From Bdellovibrionaceae bacterium UBA2316 (GTDB lineage Bacteria; Bdellovibrionota; Bdellovibrionia; Bdellovibrionales; Bdellovibrionaceae), in NCBI GenBank assembly GCA_002345205.1, contig DDVI01000109.1, forward strand, positions 1 through 29,247: DNA of 29,247 nucleotides. Reading direction: 5' to 3'. The translations under genes and the position numbers were made by a program. The notes beneath the pieces are model-generated. The model was given only the letters and a program-made list of their open reading frames with translations. It searched no databases and was not told where the DNA came from. This document shows, piece after piece, positions 7,181 to 14,649 of this stretch (its first letter is position 1; every line of letters starts with the position of its first letter).

Positions 7181-8424
7181 AGGCCATTACATGTCCGTCG
7201 TGTGGCGGACCCGTTACAGTAAAGTATTCCGAGCAATCGTTGAGCTGCGTATGTCCTGCCTGTTTGGCTGTGTTGTCGACAGCGAATGAATCCGTTTCCA
7301 TTTTAGTGAAATCCCAGTCAAAGAAAACAAAGCCAATTATCGAGCTTGGGAAACGTTACAATTTCCGTGGCCACGACTGGGAAGTTATTGGATTCCTTGT
7401 TCGCAGTGATAAATCTGGATCTTATAAATGGAGCGAATACCTTTTATTTAATCCCTATGTGGGCTATCGATTCCTTGTATGTATGGATGGGCACTGGAGC
7501 TACGTTACTAAAACAAAGTCGGCTCCTAAAGTTGATACGGCGTTGAATCGGGCAACGTATTTGGATAAAACGTATACGCTGTTTCACAAAGGCCAAGTGA
7601 AAAATGTGTTTGTTTTGGGTGAATTTTACTGGCGAGTAAAAGCCAATGAAATCGTGACGGCTGTTGATTACATCAATCCTCCGGAAATGCTGTCCTTAGA
7701 GAAAGATGCCGATGAAGAAATTTGGTCGATTGGTGAGTACGTTCACAAACGTGATGTTGAAAAAGCATTTAAACTGGCAGGCTTGATGCCGTTGGATATT
7801 GGTGTAGCGCCTCATCAACCGTCACCGCATAATCAGGACAAGAAACTGGCCAGCTACGTGACATGGTTGGTTGCGTTGGTTTTTTTGGTTCATTTTGGAT
7901 TTTTGGTGGCAGTGCCCAAGCGAAATATCTTTGAAGCTACTTATCGCGTCCCTCTAAGCACAAGCCCGACCATTACAACGGCGCCGTTTGAAATTTCTGA
8001 TAAAGCTGGTTATATCGAAACAGAACTTTTTGCAGAGGTAAATAACGGCTGGCTTGAAACCACAGTCGAAGCAGTTGAAGAAAATACGGGTGAAGAATAT
8101 GAATTCGATCAAGGTGTCGAGTATTATTCGGGTTATGACAGTGATGGCAGTTGGTCGGAAGGGTCGCGTACTAGCGATCGTCGAATCGCCAAGTTGCCCC
8201 CGGGAAAGTATCACTTAAATATTACAACAGCATGGAGCTACCCATCGCCAACGACCTTTTCCTTTCGCGTGTCGGAAGGAAATCTGTCGTGGGGAAATTT
8301 CTTTTTCGCATTCTTTCTTTTAATTCTGTACCCACTTTATTATTTTATGCGGGCAAAGAATTTTGAAAAGAACCGCTGGTCTACCAGCGATTATTCACCG
8401 TATTGGAGTCAGAACGATGGTTAG
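7174..8424 (+). CDS. Membrane-anchored DUF4178 protein with zinc ribbon
   Basis: A zinc ribbon (C7, C10, C27, C30) is followed by a DUF4178 domain (about 50-190: LGKRYNFRGHDWEVIGFLVR, YKWSEYLLFNPYVGYRFLV). Then come a membrane span at about 229-249 (WLVALVFLVHFGFLVAVP), an acidic beta-rich extracytoplasmic segment (about 250-370, with YSGYDSDGSWSEGSRTSDRR) and a second span at about 375-392. The DUF4178 and zinc parts should face the cytosol and the beta domain the periplasm. It is the larger paralogue of the gene just upstream, so the two may work as a pair. Its stop overlaps the next small gene by 8 bases. The biochemical function is unknown. Confidence 0.8.
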   Translation: MVKAITCPSCGGPVTVKYSEQSLSCVCPACLAVLSTANESVSILVKSQSKKTKPIIELGKRYNFRGHDWEVIGFLVRSDKSGSYKWSEYLLFNPYVGYRFLVCMDGHWSYVTKTKSAPKVDTALNRATYLDKTYTLFHKGQVKNVFVLGEFYWRVKANEIVTAVDYINPPEMLSLEKDADEEIWSIGEYVHKRDVEKAFKLAGLMPLDIGVAPHQPSPHNQDKKLASYVTWLVALVFLVHFGFLVAVPKRNIFEATYRVPLSTSPTITTAPFEISDKAGYIETELFAEVNNGWLETTVEAVEENTGEEYEFDQGVEYYSGYDSDGSWSEGSRTSDRRIAKLPPGKYHLNITTAWSYPSPTTFSFRVSEGNLSWGNFFFAFFLLILYPLYYFMRAKNFEKNRWSTSDYSPYWSQNDG

Positions 8425-8554
8425 AGGTTATTTGGTTTATGGTTTTTTAGTCGTTCTTATTTATTCCTATATTAGCTATATGGGAATCAGTTATTACGAT
8501 TTTGTTTCAGGTAAAAGTTTTCAACCCGCTGGAAAAACATTTCAGCATAAATAG
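8417..8554 (+). CDS. 45-residue single-span membrane protein
   Basis: This small gene starts at ATG 8417, inside the end of the previous gene, with GGAG 8 bases upstream (8405-8408). It encodes VRGYLVYGFLVVLIYSYISYMGISYYDF and a short polar tail ending in FQHK: one hydrophobic span rich in Tyr. The 8-base overlap and the 12-base gap to the DUF350 gene place it firmly in the operon. I recognise no family. It could be an accessory subunit of the DUF350 or synthase-like membrane proteins; that is inference from position only. Confidence 0.65.
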   Translation: MVRGYLVYGFLVVLIYSYISYMGISYYDFVSGKSFQPAGKTFQHK

Positions 8555-8566
8555 GAGCTGTCTTTA

Positions 8567-8803
8567 ATGGAATCACCAACTAATATGGAAGTATTAATCA
8601 ATATTAAATACATCGTGAACGCACTCGTTTACTCGGTATTAGGGATTATTATTTTAATTTTCTCTTTTTTCGTATTCGATAAAATGACTCCAGGTCATTT
8701 ATGGAAAGAAATCGTCGAAGAAAAAAACACAGCCTTAGCGATCACTGCCGGCGCTATGATTTTGGCGATTGCTCAGATCATTGCTAGTGCTATTCACGGT
8801 TAG
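8567..8803 (+). CDS. DUF350 small membrane protein
   Basis: At 78 residues it has two hydrophobic helices (about 13-36 and 54-76) joined by a conserved-looking loop FDKMTPGHLWKEIVEEKNTA. The D-x-x-T-P and E-I-x-E-x-N-x-A-x-A-I pattern is that of the DUF350 (YjfL-like) family. Such proteins are inner-membrane components of unknown activity, often next to PspA, glutathionylspermidine-synthetase-like or spermidine-synthase-like genes. One repeat unit is present here, where many homologues have two, so it may work as an oligomer. GGAG lies 9 bases before the ATG. Confidence 0.8.
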   Translation: MESPTNMEVLINIKYIVNALVYSVLGIIILIFSFFVFDKMTPGHLWKEIVEEKNTALAITAGAMILAIAQIIASAIHG

Positions 8804-8812
8804 ATTAAACAT

Positions 8813-10327
8813 ATGACCTACCTGTTGCTGTTTTCAGTTTTTGTGGTGGCCACCTGTGGCTTGGTGTATGAACTAATCACGGGTGCACTGGCCAGTTATC
8901 TGCTGGGCGATTCCGTCACGCAGTTTTCGACCATCATTGGGACCTATTTATTTGCAATGGGTGTAGGATCGTATTTTTCTAAATTCTTTACGCGTAATTT
9001 GCTGAATGTTTTTATCGAAATTGAAATGATCATCGGTTTAATCGGTGGATTTTCAGCGGCGTTTTTGTTTCTGTCGTATGAATATGTAGTTTCGTTCCGA
9101 TTTATTTTGTATTCGGTGATCTTTATCATCGGTTGTTTCGTTGGTTTGGAAATCCCGTTATTGATGCGTATCCTTCAAGATCGTTTTGAATTCAAAGACT
9201 TAGTTTCCAAAATTTTTACCTATGATTATATCGGCGCCCTTATCGCTTCGATTTCATTTCCTTTGTTGTTGGTGCCTTATTTAGGTCTTGTTAGGTCCTC
9301 TTTACTTTTTGGAATTTTTAACGTAGCGGTCGCGCTGGTGACCATCATCGTATTTAAATCTGAAATTAAATCCGAAGGATTTTTGAGATTTAAAGCGATC
9401 GCTACGCTGGTTTTGCTGGTCGTCGCGTTTGGCTACTCTGAAAAAATGGTTAGCTTCCTAGAAGTTCAAAATTACCGTGAACGTATCGTTTTTAAAAAGA
9501 ACACGGCTTATCAAAAGATTATTCTGACTCAAAATGCCGGGGAAATGAAATTATTCCTAAACGGAAATTTGCAGTTCAGTTCCAAAGATGAATATCGTTA
9601 TCACGAAAGTCTTGTTCATGTGGGCCTATCCCGAATCGAAAAGCCAAAGAAAGTTTTAATTCTAGGTGGCGGTGACGGACTAGCGGCAAGAGAAGTTTTA
9701 AAATACCCTTCGGTTCAAAAGATTCTTCTTGTAGATCTAGATGGCCAGATGACTCAATTATTTAAAACAAATCCCATTCTGGTGGATTTAAATAAGAATG
9801 CTCTGAATGATCCTAAAGTTGAAGTTTTAAACGAAGACGCCTTTGTCTGGGTGAAAAACAATAAAGAATTTTTTGATTTTGTAATCGTAGATTTTCCAGA
9901 TCCGTCGCAATTTGCATTAGGAAAATTGTATTCAAAAACATTTTATAGTTATTTAACATCGACTATCGATGCGAATGGATTAATAGCGGTTCAAAGCACA
10001 TCACCGTATATCGCCAAGAATTCTTTTCAAATTATCGTGAACACATTAAATGATGTAGCCTTGTACACGAAACCGTACCATGTTTATGTGCCGTCATTTG
10101 GTGAGTGGGGTTATGTTCTGGCTGCGAAAGCACCGATGGACACGGCAGAAACTAACTTAGCTTTACCCGCAGGATTGCAATTTATCAGCTCGGAAATGGT
10201 TCCGTATTTGTTCCAATTTAGTAAAGACCTTATTGGCGATTCTAAAGACATTAATCGACTTAATAACCAAATTTTAGTCCGCACGTTCGAGCAAGAGTGG
10301 GAACCATTCAGTCATCATGAAAACTGA
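8813..10327 (+). CDS. Membrane-bound spermidine-synthase-like aminopropyltransferase
   Basis: The N-terminal 210 residues contain about six or seven hydrophobic helices (LLLFSVFVVATCGLVYELITG at the start, EYVVSFRFILYSVIFIIGC and others). The C-terminal half is a spermidine-synthase-type Rossmann fold: SSKDEYRYHESLVH (about 254-268) is the polyamine-site motif, LILGGGDG (about 283-289) the S-adenosyl-binding loop, LLVDLD follows, and VDFPDPSQF (about 360-368) is the acidic catalytic motif. Soluble SpeE moves an aminopropyl group from decarboxylated AdoMet to putrescine. For the membrane-fused version the acceptor and product are not known. The gene lies 9 bases after DUF350 and overlaps the oxidase gene by 11 bases. 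No SpeD (AdoMet decarboxylase) gene is in the window. Confidence 0.85.
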   Translation: MTYLLLFSVFVVATCGLVYELITGALASYLLGDSVTQFSTIIGTYLFAMGVGSYFSKFFTRNLLNVFIEIEMIIGLIGGFSAAFLFLSYEYVVSFRFILYSVIFIIGCFVGLEIPLLMRILQDRFEFKDLVSKIFTYDYIGALIASISFPLLLVPYLGLVRSSLLFGIFNVAVALVTIIVFKSEIKSEGFLRFKAIATLVLLVVAFGYSEKMVSFLEVQNYRERIVFKKNTAYQKIILTQNAGEMKLFLNGNLQFSSKDEYRYHESLVHVGLSRIEKPKKVLILGGGDGLAAREVLKYPSVQKILLVDLDGQMTQLFKTNPILVDLNKNALNDPKVEVLNEDAFVWVKNNKEFFDFVIVDFPDPSQFALGKLYSKTFYSYLTSTIDANGLIAVQSTSPYIAKNSFQIIVNTLNDVALYTKPYHVYVPSFGEWGYVLAAKAPMDTAETNLALPAGLQFISSEMVPYLFQFSKDLIGDSKDINRLNNQILVRTFEQEWEPFSHHEN

Positions 10328-11939
10328 TCGTCGCGAGTTCATCAAGTATGGCTTAATTACTTCGTCCATTTTTTTTGGATCAGTCTATGGTATCAAACAG
10401 TTAAAATCTCGAACCAAACGCAGAGGCAACTATACCGGACAATGGCTAGATCAATCTGATCGCGGCCATCAGTTAAGAGATGTGATCAAACAGGAGCCTA
10501 CCGCTAATATTAAAATTCCACTGGTGATTGTAGGCGGTGGTATCACCGGTTTGTTAACCGGATACTACCTTAAAAAAAATGGATTCACCGATTTTAAAAT
10601 TTTGGAAATGAATTCAAGTGCGGGTGGCAACTCATCCTATAGTCAGAATTCGGTTTCAAAATTTCCATGGGGTGCCCACTATATCCCGCTGCCAAACAAA
10701 GAAAACGTAGCCTTGATTGAGTTTCTGCGGGATCTGGGATTAGCCAAAGGCGATATCAGAAATATCGAGTTCAGTGACGAATTTTTATGTCAAGACCCGC
10801 AAGAACGCTTGTTTATCAAAGGAGAATGGCAAGAAAGCCTGCTGCCGCACAAAGGAACTAATGAAGACGATCAAAAACAGCTTCATCGATTTCATGAACT
10901 TGTCAACGACTACAAAACAAAAAAGGGGAGTGACGGAAAATATGTTTTTTCAGTTCCTGTATTGGATTCGAGCCAAGATCCAAACTTTCTAAAGCTTGAT
11001 CAAATCTCATTTGCTGATTTTTTAAAGGAACACGGATTAGTTTCTGATGTAGTCGTTTGGTACATGAACTATTGCACTTTGGATGATTACGGAATGGGTA
11101 TTGAAAGTGTGTCGGCGTGGGCTGGCTTACATTATTTCTGCTCCCGTCGATCGTTAGACTCTAATGATGATCATAAAATCCTAACTTGGCCAGAAGGTAA
11201 CGGCTGGGTTCTGCAAAAATTAACTAACTATTTAAAAGATCATATTGAAACCGATCGCGCGGTCTTTAATATTCGCACAGAAACATCAGGAGTTGTTCAG
11301 TCGCGCATTTACAATTTTGAAACTAAAGAACTTAGCGAATGTGAATCTAAACATCTAGTATATGCTGGACCACAATTCTTGGCGCCTTACCTGTTTAAAA
11401 ATAAACAGAATTTACCGGATGTGAACGTGGATGACTATTTCAGCTGGATAGTCGCCAATATTACGGTCAAGCTAAATCCAGACGAATTTCAAAAACTGCA
11501 CTGGGATAACGTTCGTTTTCAGTCGCAGAGTTTGGGATACGTTCATGCCCGTCATCAGGATTTACGTGGGCGTAGCGATGGAACAACGGTGTTGACTCTA
11601 TACTGGCCCCTGTATGACAAAGATCTAACAGCGACGGAAGTTCGTAAGAAGATTTCTAAATTGAAATGGCAAGACTGGGCACCGCGAGTAGAGGCGGAAC
11701 TTGAATCGATGCACCCTGGAATGGCATCTGTTATTCATTCGATGGATATCAAGGTGTATGGGCACGCAATGATTGGTCCACGTGTAGGACGTATTCATAA
11801 AGTTCTGAAACAGCCATGGAATGCGCGCAAAAAACAAGGCGTTTATTTTGCCCACACCGATAATTCGGGAATGTCACTATTTGAAGAAGCGCACTACTGG
11901 GGGCATCGTGTAGCGCAGGAAATATTAAAGCATGGGTGA
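10317..11939 (+). CDS. Tat-signal FAD-dependent amine-oxidase-like protein
   Basis: The N-terminus DRREFIK followed by LITSSIFFGSVYG is a twin-arginine export signal or anchor, so the folded flavoprotein probably acts in the periplasm. IVGGGITGLLTGYYL (about 69-83) is the dinucleotide-binding loop, then a Glu at the end of the second strand (LEMNSSAGGNS), as in flavin amine oxidases and related NAD(P)-binding proteins. The end, GVYFAHTDNSGMSLFEEAHYWG, is the usual C-terminal FAD-contacting segment. The substrate is unknown; next to a spermidine-synthase-like enzyme, oxidation of a polyamine-type product is an attractive guess. Its ATG lies inside the previous gene (11-base overlap), and its stop overlaps the next gene by 8. 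Confidence 0.75.
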   Translation: MKTDRREFIKYGLITSSIFFGSVYGIKQLKSRTKRRGNYTGQWLDQSDRGHQLRDVIKQEPTANIKIPLVIVGGGITGLLTGYYLKKNGFTDFKILEMNSSAGGNSSYSQNSVSKFPWGAHYIPLPNKENVALIEFLRDLGLAKGDIRNIEFSDEFLCQDPQERLFIKGEWQESLLPHKGTNEDDQKQLHRFHELVNDYKTKKGSDGKYVFSVPVLDSSQDPNFLKLDQISFADFLKEHGLVSDVVVWYMNYCTLDDYGMGIESVSAWAGLHYFCSRRSLDSNDDHKILTWPEGNGWVLQKLTNYLKDHIETDRAVFNIRTETSGVVQSRIYNFETKELSECESKHLVYAGPQFLAPYLFKNKQNLPDVNVDDYFSWIVANITVKLNPDEFQKLHWDNVRFQSQSLGYVHARHQDLRGRSDGTTVLTLYWPLYDKDLTATEVRKKISKLKWQDWAPRVEAELESMHPGMASVIHSMDIKVYGHAMIGPRVGRIHKVLKQPWNARKKQGVYFAHTDNSGMSLFEEAHYWGHRVAQEILKHG

Positions 11940-13026
11940 AAACGGTCATGTTTGGATCAGAAACAAAACGTTTGATTCAGCTTTGATTATTGGTCCTCAT
12001 TTTTATGCCGTGTTCGCGGCGATCGCGATGTATCCTTGGATTAAAGATATTCATATAATGCCGATTTGGGTTTGGTTCATCTTGGTTCTATGCGTGGATG
12101 TTGCTCATGTTTATTCAACATTATTTAGGGTGTACTTGGACAAAAATGAAAGTCGGCATTTTTCGACCCATGTTTGGCTAATACCTCTGGTCGTTTGGTT
12201 TCTGGGTGTGCTGCTATATTCCTTAAGTTCTGTTTTGTTTTGGCGGTGCTTGGCCTACCTAGCGGTATTTCATTTTATTCGCCAGCAGTACGGATTTTTT
12301 AGAATTTATTCCGGCAAACATAATGGTATGTCACTATTTACCAAAATTTTTAATCAATATGCTATTTACTACGTAACAGTGATTCCCGTATTGATCTGGC
12401 ATTTTTCAGGACCGAAAGAATTCAATTGGTTTGTCGATAGAGACTTTATTTATTACCAATCAGAAACTTTAGTCAGGTTGTTAACCCACGTGTTGGCCAT
12501 TTTGGTGGTAGGATATGTGGTGACTGAAGCTCGTTTAGCGTGTCAACAGGCTACATTTAATTGGGCTAAGAATGGAATTTATCTTGGGACTTTGCTTATT
12601 TGGTATTTGGGAATCGTTTACTTTAATAATGATATTATTTTTACGATTACAAATGTAATTGCGCATGGTGTTCCATATTTAGGATTAATTTGGGTTTATA
12701 AACGACGCAATCAACAGAACTACCAAATTTCATTTTTTAGACGAAATAGTTTTTTAATTTTTATCGGCAGTTTAATTTTGCTGGCCTATGTAGAAGAATT
12801 CTTATGGGCGAGTTTAGTTTGGAAAGAACATCTGTCCATATTCTTTCTAAATCGTGGTCAAGTATTTGATACGAGTCCATTGCTGCTGTCCTATATTGTC
12901 CCGCTCTTAGCTGTTCCACAAGGCACCCATTATATTTTGGATGCATTTATTTGGAAGATTAGAGACAGTAAACATAACCAGTGGACATCATTACTAGGAG
13001 ACTCCCGTGGATATGAAAGAGCTTGA
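11932..13026 (+). CDS. Polytopic membrane protein, unknown family
   Basis: By eye there are about ten hydrophobic segments across 364 residues, with very short loops. Conserved-looking polar residues lie in or beside the helices: DVAHVYSTLFR near 57-67, HFIRQQYGFFRIY near 117-129, VIAHGVPYLG near 242-251, and QGTHYILDAFIWK near 330-342. Buried His, Arg and Gln of this kind suggest an enzyme or transporter rather than a plain anchor. I do not recognise the family. Its start overlaps the oxidase stop by 8 bases (ATGGGTGA), and its last 20 bases overlap the PPK2 gene, so it is the last membrane component of the operon. It could handle a lipid or polyamine substrate; that is a guess. Confidence 0.75.
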   Translation: MGENGHVWIRNKTFDSALIIGPHFYAVFAAIAMYPWIKDIHIMPIWVWFILVLCVDVAHVYSTLFRVYLDKNESRHFSTHVWLIPLVVWFLGVLLYSLSSVLFWRCLAYLAVFHFIRQQYGFFRIYSGKHNGMSLFTKIFNQYAIYYVTVIPVLIWHFSGPKEFNWFVDRDFIYYQSETLVRLLTHVLAILVVGYVVTEARLACQQATFNWAKNGIYLGTLLIWYLGIVYFNNDIIFTITNVIAHGVPYLGLIWVYKRRNQQNYQISFFRRNSFLIFIGSLILLAYVEEFLWASLVWKEHLSIFFLNRGQVFDTSPLLLSYIVPLLAVPQGTHYILDAFIWKIRDSKHNQWTSLLGDSRGYERA

Positions 13027-13723
13027 TCTACAATTACAACTCGTACAGCAGGCCTATATTCAAAAAAAATTAAAAGCGATTATCGTTCTTGAAGGTGTCG
13101 ATGCGGCGGGAAAAGGCGGTTTGATTCGCCGAATGGCTTGGTCGATAGATCCACGTGCTCTTAAGGTGTGGCCGATCGGCACACCGAATTCTATAGAAAA
13201 AGATATGCATTATATGTGGCGATTCTGGTCCAAATTGCCGGCCCCAGGTGAAATCGCCGTGTTTGACCGATCTTGGTATGGACGGGTTTTAGTTGAGCAA
13301 GTCGAAGGCATCAGCAGCAGCCAAACTGGAAATCGTGCGTACAAAGAAATCAACGAGTTTGAACGTTGGATGACGGACGATGGTGTACGCGTCATTAAAA
13401 TCCTTCTCAAGATTAGTAGAAAAGAACAAGCCAAACGATTGATTGAGCGAGTTGAAAATCCGGAAAAAAACTGGAAGCTGACATTTGAAGACGTACGGAA
13501 TCGTGACAGTTGGAAAGAATATGAAAGTTACTATAAGAAGATGGTTTCCAAAACTTCAAATAAAAATTCAAAGTGGTATGTCATAGATTGTGATGAGAAA
13601 GAAAAGGCCCGTGTTCAGGCGCTCAGCTATATTGTCAACGAACTCTCTAAAGGGGTTTCGTTAGCGCCGATACCCATTTCAGAAAAGTTAAAGAAGCGAG
13701 TTAAGGAACTAAAGAAAAATTAA
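13007..13723 (+). CDS. ppk2: Polyphosphate kinase 2 (PPK2) family
   Basis: PPK2 enzymes transfer phosphate between polyphosphate and nucleotides. The 238-residue protein carries Walker A EGVDAAGKGG (29-38), VWPIGTPNSIEKDMHYMWRF (54-73) and the family signature FDRSWYGRVLVE (86-97, with Asp87 and Arg88), then the basic lid region. It is a single-domain form; whether it prefers ADP, GDP or AMP cannot be read from the sequence. GTG at 13007 is chosen because AGGAG lies 6 bases upstream; ATG at 13013 is the alternative. It begins inside the last 20 bases of the membrane-protein gene, suggesting coupling to the polyamine-like operon. Confidence 0.93.
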   Translation: MDMKELDLQLQLVQQAYIQKKLKAIIVLEGVDAAGKGGLIRRMAWSIDPRALKVWPIGTPNSIEKDMHYMWRFWSKLPAPGEIAVFDRSWYGRVLVEQVEGISSSQTGNRAYKEINEFERWMTDDGVRVIKILLKISRKEQAKRLIERVENPEKNWKLTFEDVRNRDSWKEYESYYKKMVSKTSNKNSKWYVIDCDEKEKARVQALSYIVNELSKGVSLAPIPISEKLKKRVKELKKN

Positions 13724-13747
13724 ATAGCGCCCGTCTAAGAGCGCTAT
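13724..13747. terminator. Shared terminator hairpin between convergent genes
   Basis: ATAGCGC (13724-13730) and GCGCTAT (13741-13747) form a perfect 7-bp stem around a 10-base loop, immediately after the ppk2 stop and just before the stop of the minus-strand gene. On the minus strand it is followed by TTTAATTTTT, so it works better in that direction. Confidence 0.65.
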
Positions 13748-13753
13748 AAAAAA

Positions 13754-14113
13754 TTACTTTCGCACGCAATCGAACGAGTAGTCATTTCTTTCGACAGAGA
13801 TACCGACGAAAGCTTCACCAGAACTTTGCGAATATTCTACGTAAACAGAATTAATCGTGTCCATTCGGAATAAAGTCACTGTATTACCAGCAAGAGGAAA
13901 CGACAAATACTGATTTTGTTTCCAATTATATGTCTTGCCATCTAATACAAATGAAACATCGGCATAATCGGGAGCGTCCATCGAAGCCAGTAAATGATCT
14001 TCATTTAATGTTAATTGCAGCGATTGTTTTTCTTTGTTGTTACATTCAAATGTGATTTCAGCCGCACCTGCTCTGAAGGATACGAGTAGAGCTAATGATA
14101 AAATATATTTCAT
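13754..14113 (-). CDS. Small secreted periplasmic protein, unknown
   Basis: At 119 residues, it has a clear Sec signal peptide (KYILSLALLVSFRAGA, cleavage likely after AGAA) and a compact beta-rich mature part with only two cysteines, near each end (FECNN and FDCVRK), which could form one disulfide. It starts 3 bases after the dps stop, with only a weak ribosome binding site, so it is probably translated from the dps transcript. No family is recognised. The association with dps suggests a stress-related periplasmic role. Confidence 0.65.
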   Translation of the reverse strand: MKYILSLALLVSFRAGAAEITFECNNKEKQSLQLTLNEDHLLASMDAPDYADVSFVLDGKTYNWKQNQYLSFPLAGNTVTLFRMDTINSVYVEYSQSSGEAFVGISVERNDYSFDCVRK

Positions 14114-14116
14114 AAA

Positions 14117-14593
14117 TTATTTCTCTGCTAGTAATGAACGTAACATCCATGCTGTTTTTTCATGGATTTGTAAACGTTGAGTTAATAGATCTAATGTCGC
14201 CTCATCGCTGCCTGCATCTGCTACTGGGAAAATAGAGCGAACGGTTTTAGCTACGGTCTCGTGACCCTGCAGTAATTGTTTGATCATGTCTTTAGCGGCT
14301 AAATGTTCATCCGATTCCGGGATTGAAGATAATTGTGCAAATTTTTTATAGGAACCGGGCGCATAGCTGCCCAATGCACGAATGCGTTCAGCTACCAGAT
14401 CTAAAGCGTTCCAAAGTTCTGTGTATTGATCCATGAACATCAAATGAAGAGTGTTAAACATGGGGCCTTCCACGTTCCAGTGAAAGTTATGAGTTTTAAG
14501 ATACAGGATGTAGCTATCCGCCAAAAGCTTAGATAAGCCATCTACGATTTTTTTTCGATCCGCTTCGTTGATACCAATTTCAATAGTGTTCAT
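14117..14593 (-). CDS. dps: Dps-family ferritin-like DNA-protection protein
   Basis: Dps forms 12-subunit shells that oxidise and store iron with peroxide and may bind DNA. This 158-residue protein has the usual pattern: KTHNFHWNVEGPMF with His38, His50 twelve residues later, Asp65 and Glu69 in LDLVAERIRALG, and a C-terminal helix. The acidic residue usually found four places after the second His is Met54 here, with Asp55 next to it, so one ferroxidase ligand may be shifted. GGGAG lies 6 bases before the ATG. Its own promoter lies just upstream, and a small secreted protein follows after 3 bases. Confidence 0.93.
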   Translation of the reverse strand: MNTIEIGINEADRKKIVDGLSKLLADSYILYLKTHNFHWNVEGPMFNTLHLMFMDQYTELWNALDLVAERIRALGSYAPGSYKKFAQLSSIPESDEHLAAKDMIKQLLQGHETVAKTVRSIFPVADAGSDEATLDLLTQRLQIHEKTAWMLRSLLAEK

Positions 14594-14620
14594 TGTTTAC
14601 TCCCAGAATTTATGGCTCTG

Positions 14621-14649
14621 ATTGTAGTCAATGAACGGGAGTTGTCCAA
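14621..14649 (-). promoter_or_regulatory. Promoter of dps
   Basis: On the minus strand TTGGAC (14649-14644) and TACAAT (14626-14621) are separated by exactly 17 bases, ending 28 bases before the dps ATG. It directly abuts the stop of the upstream histidine kinase, so dps can be expressed independently of the two-component pair. Confidence 0.65.
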
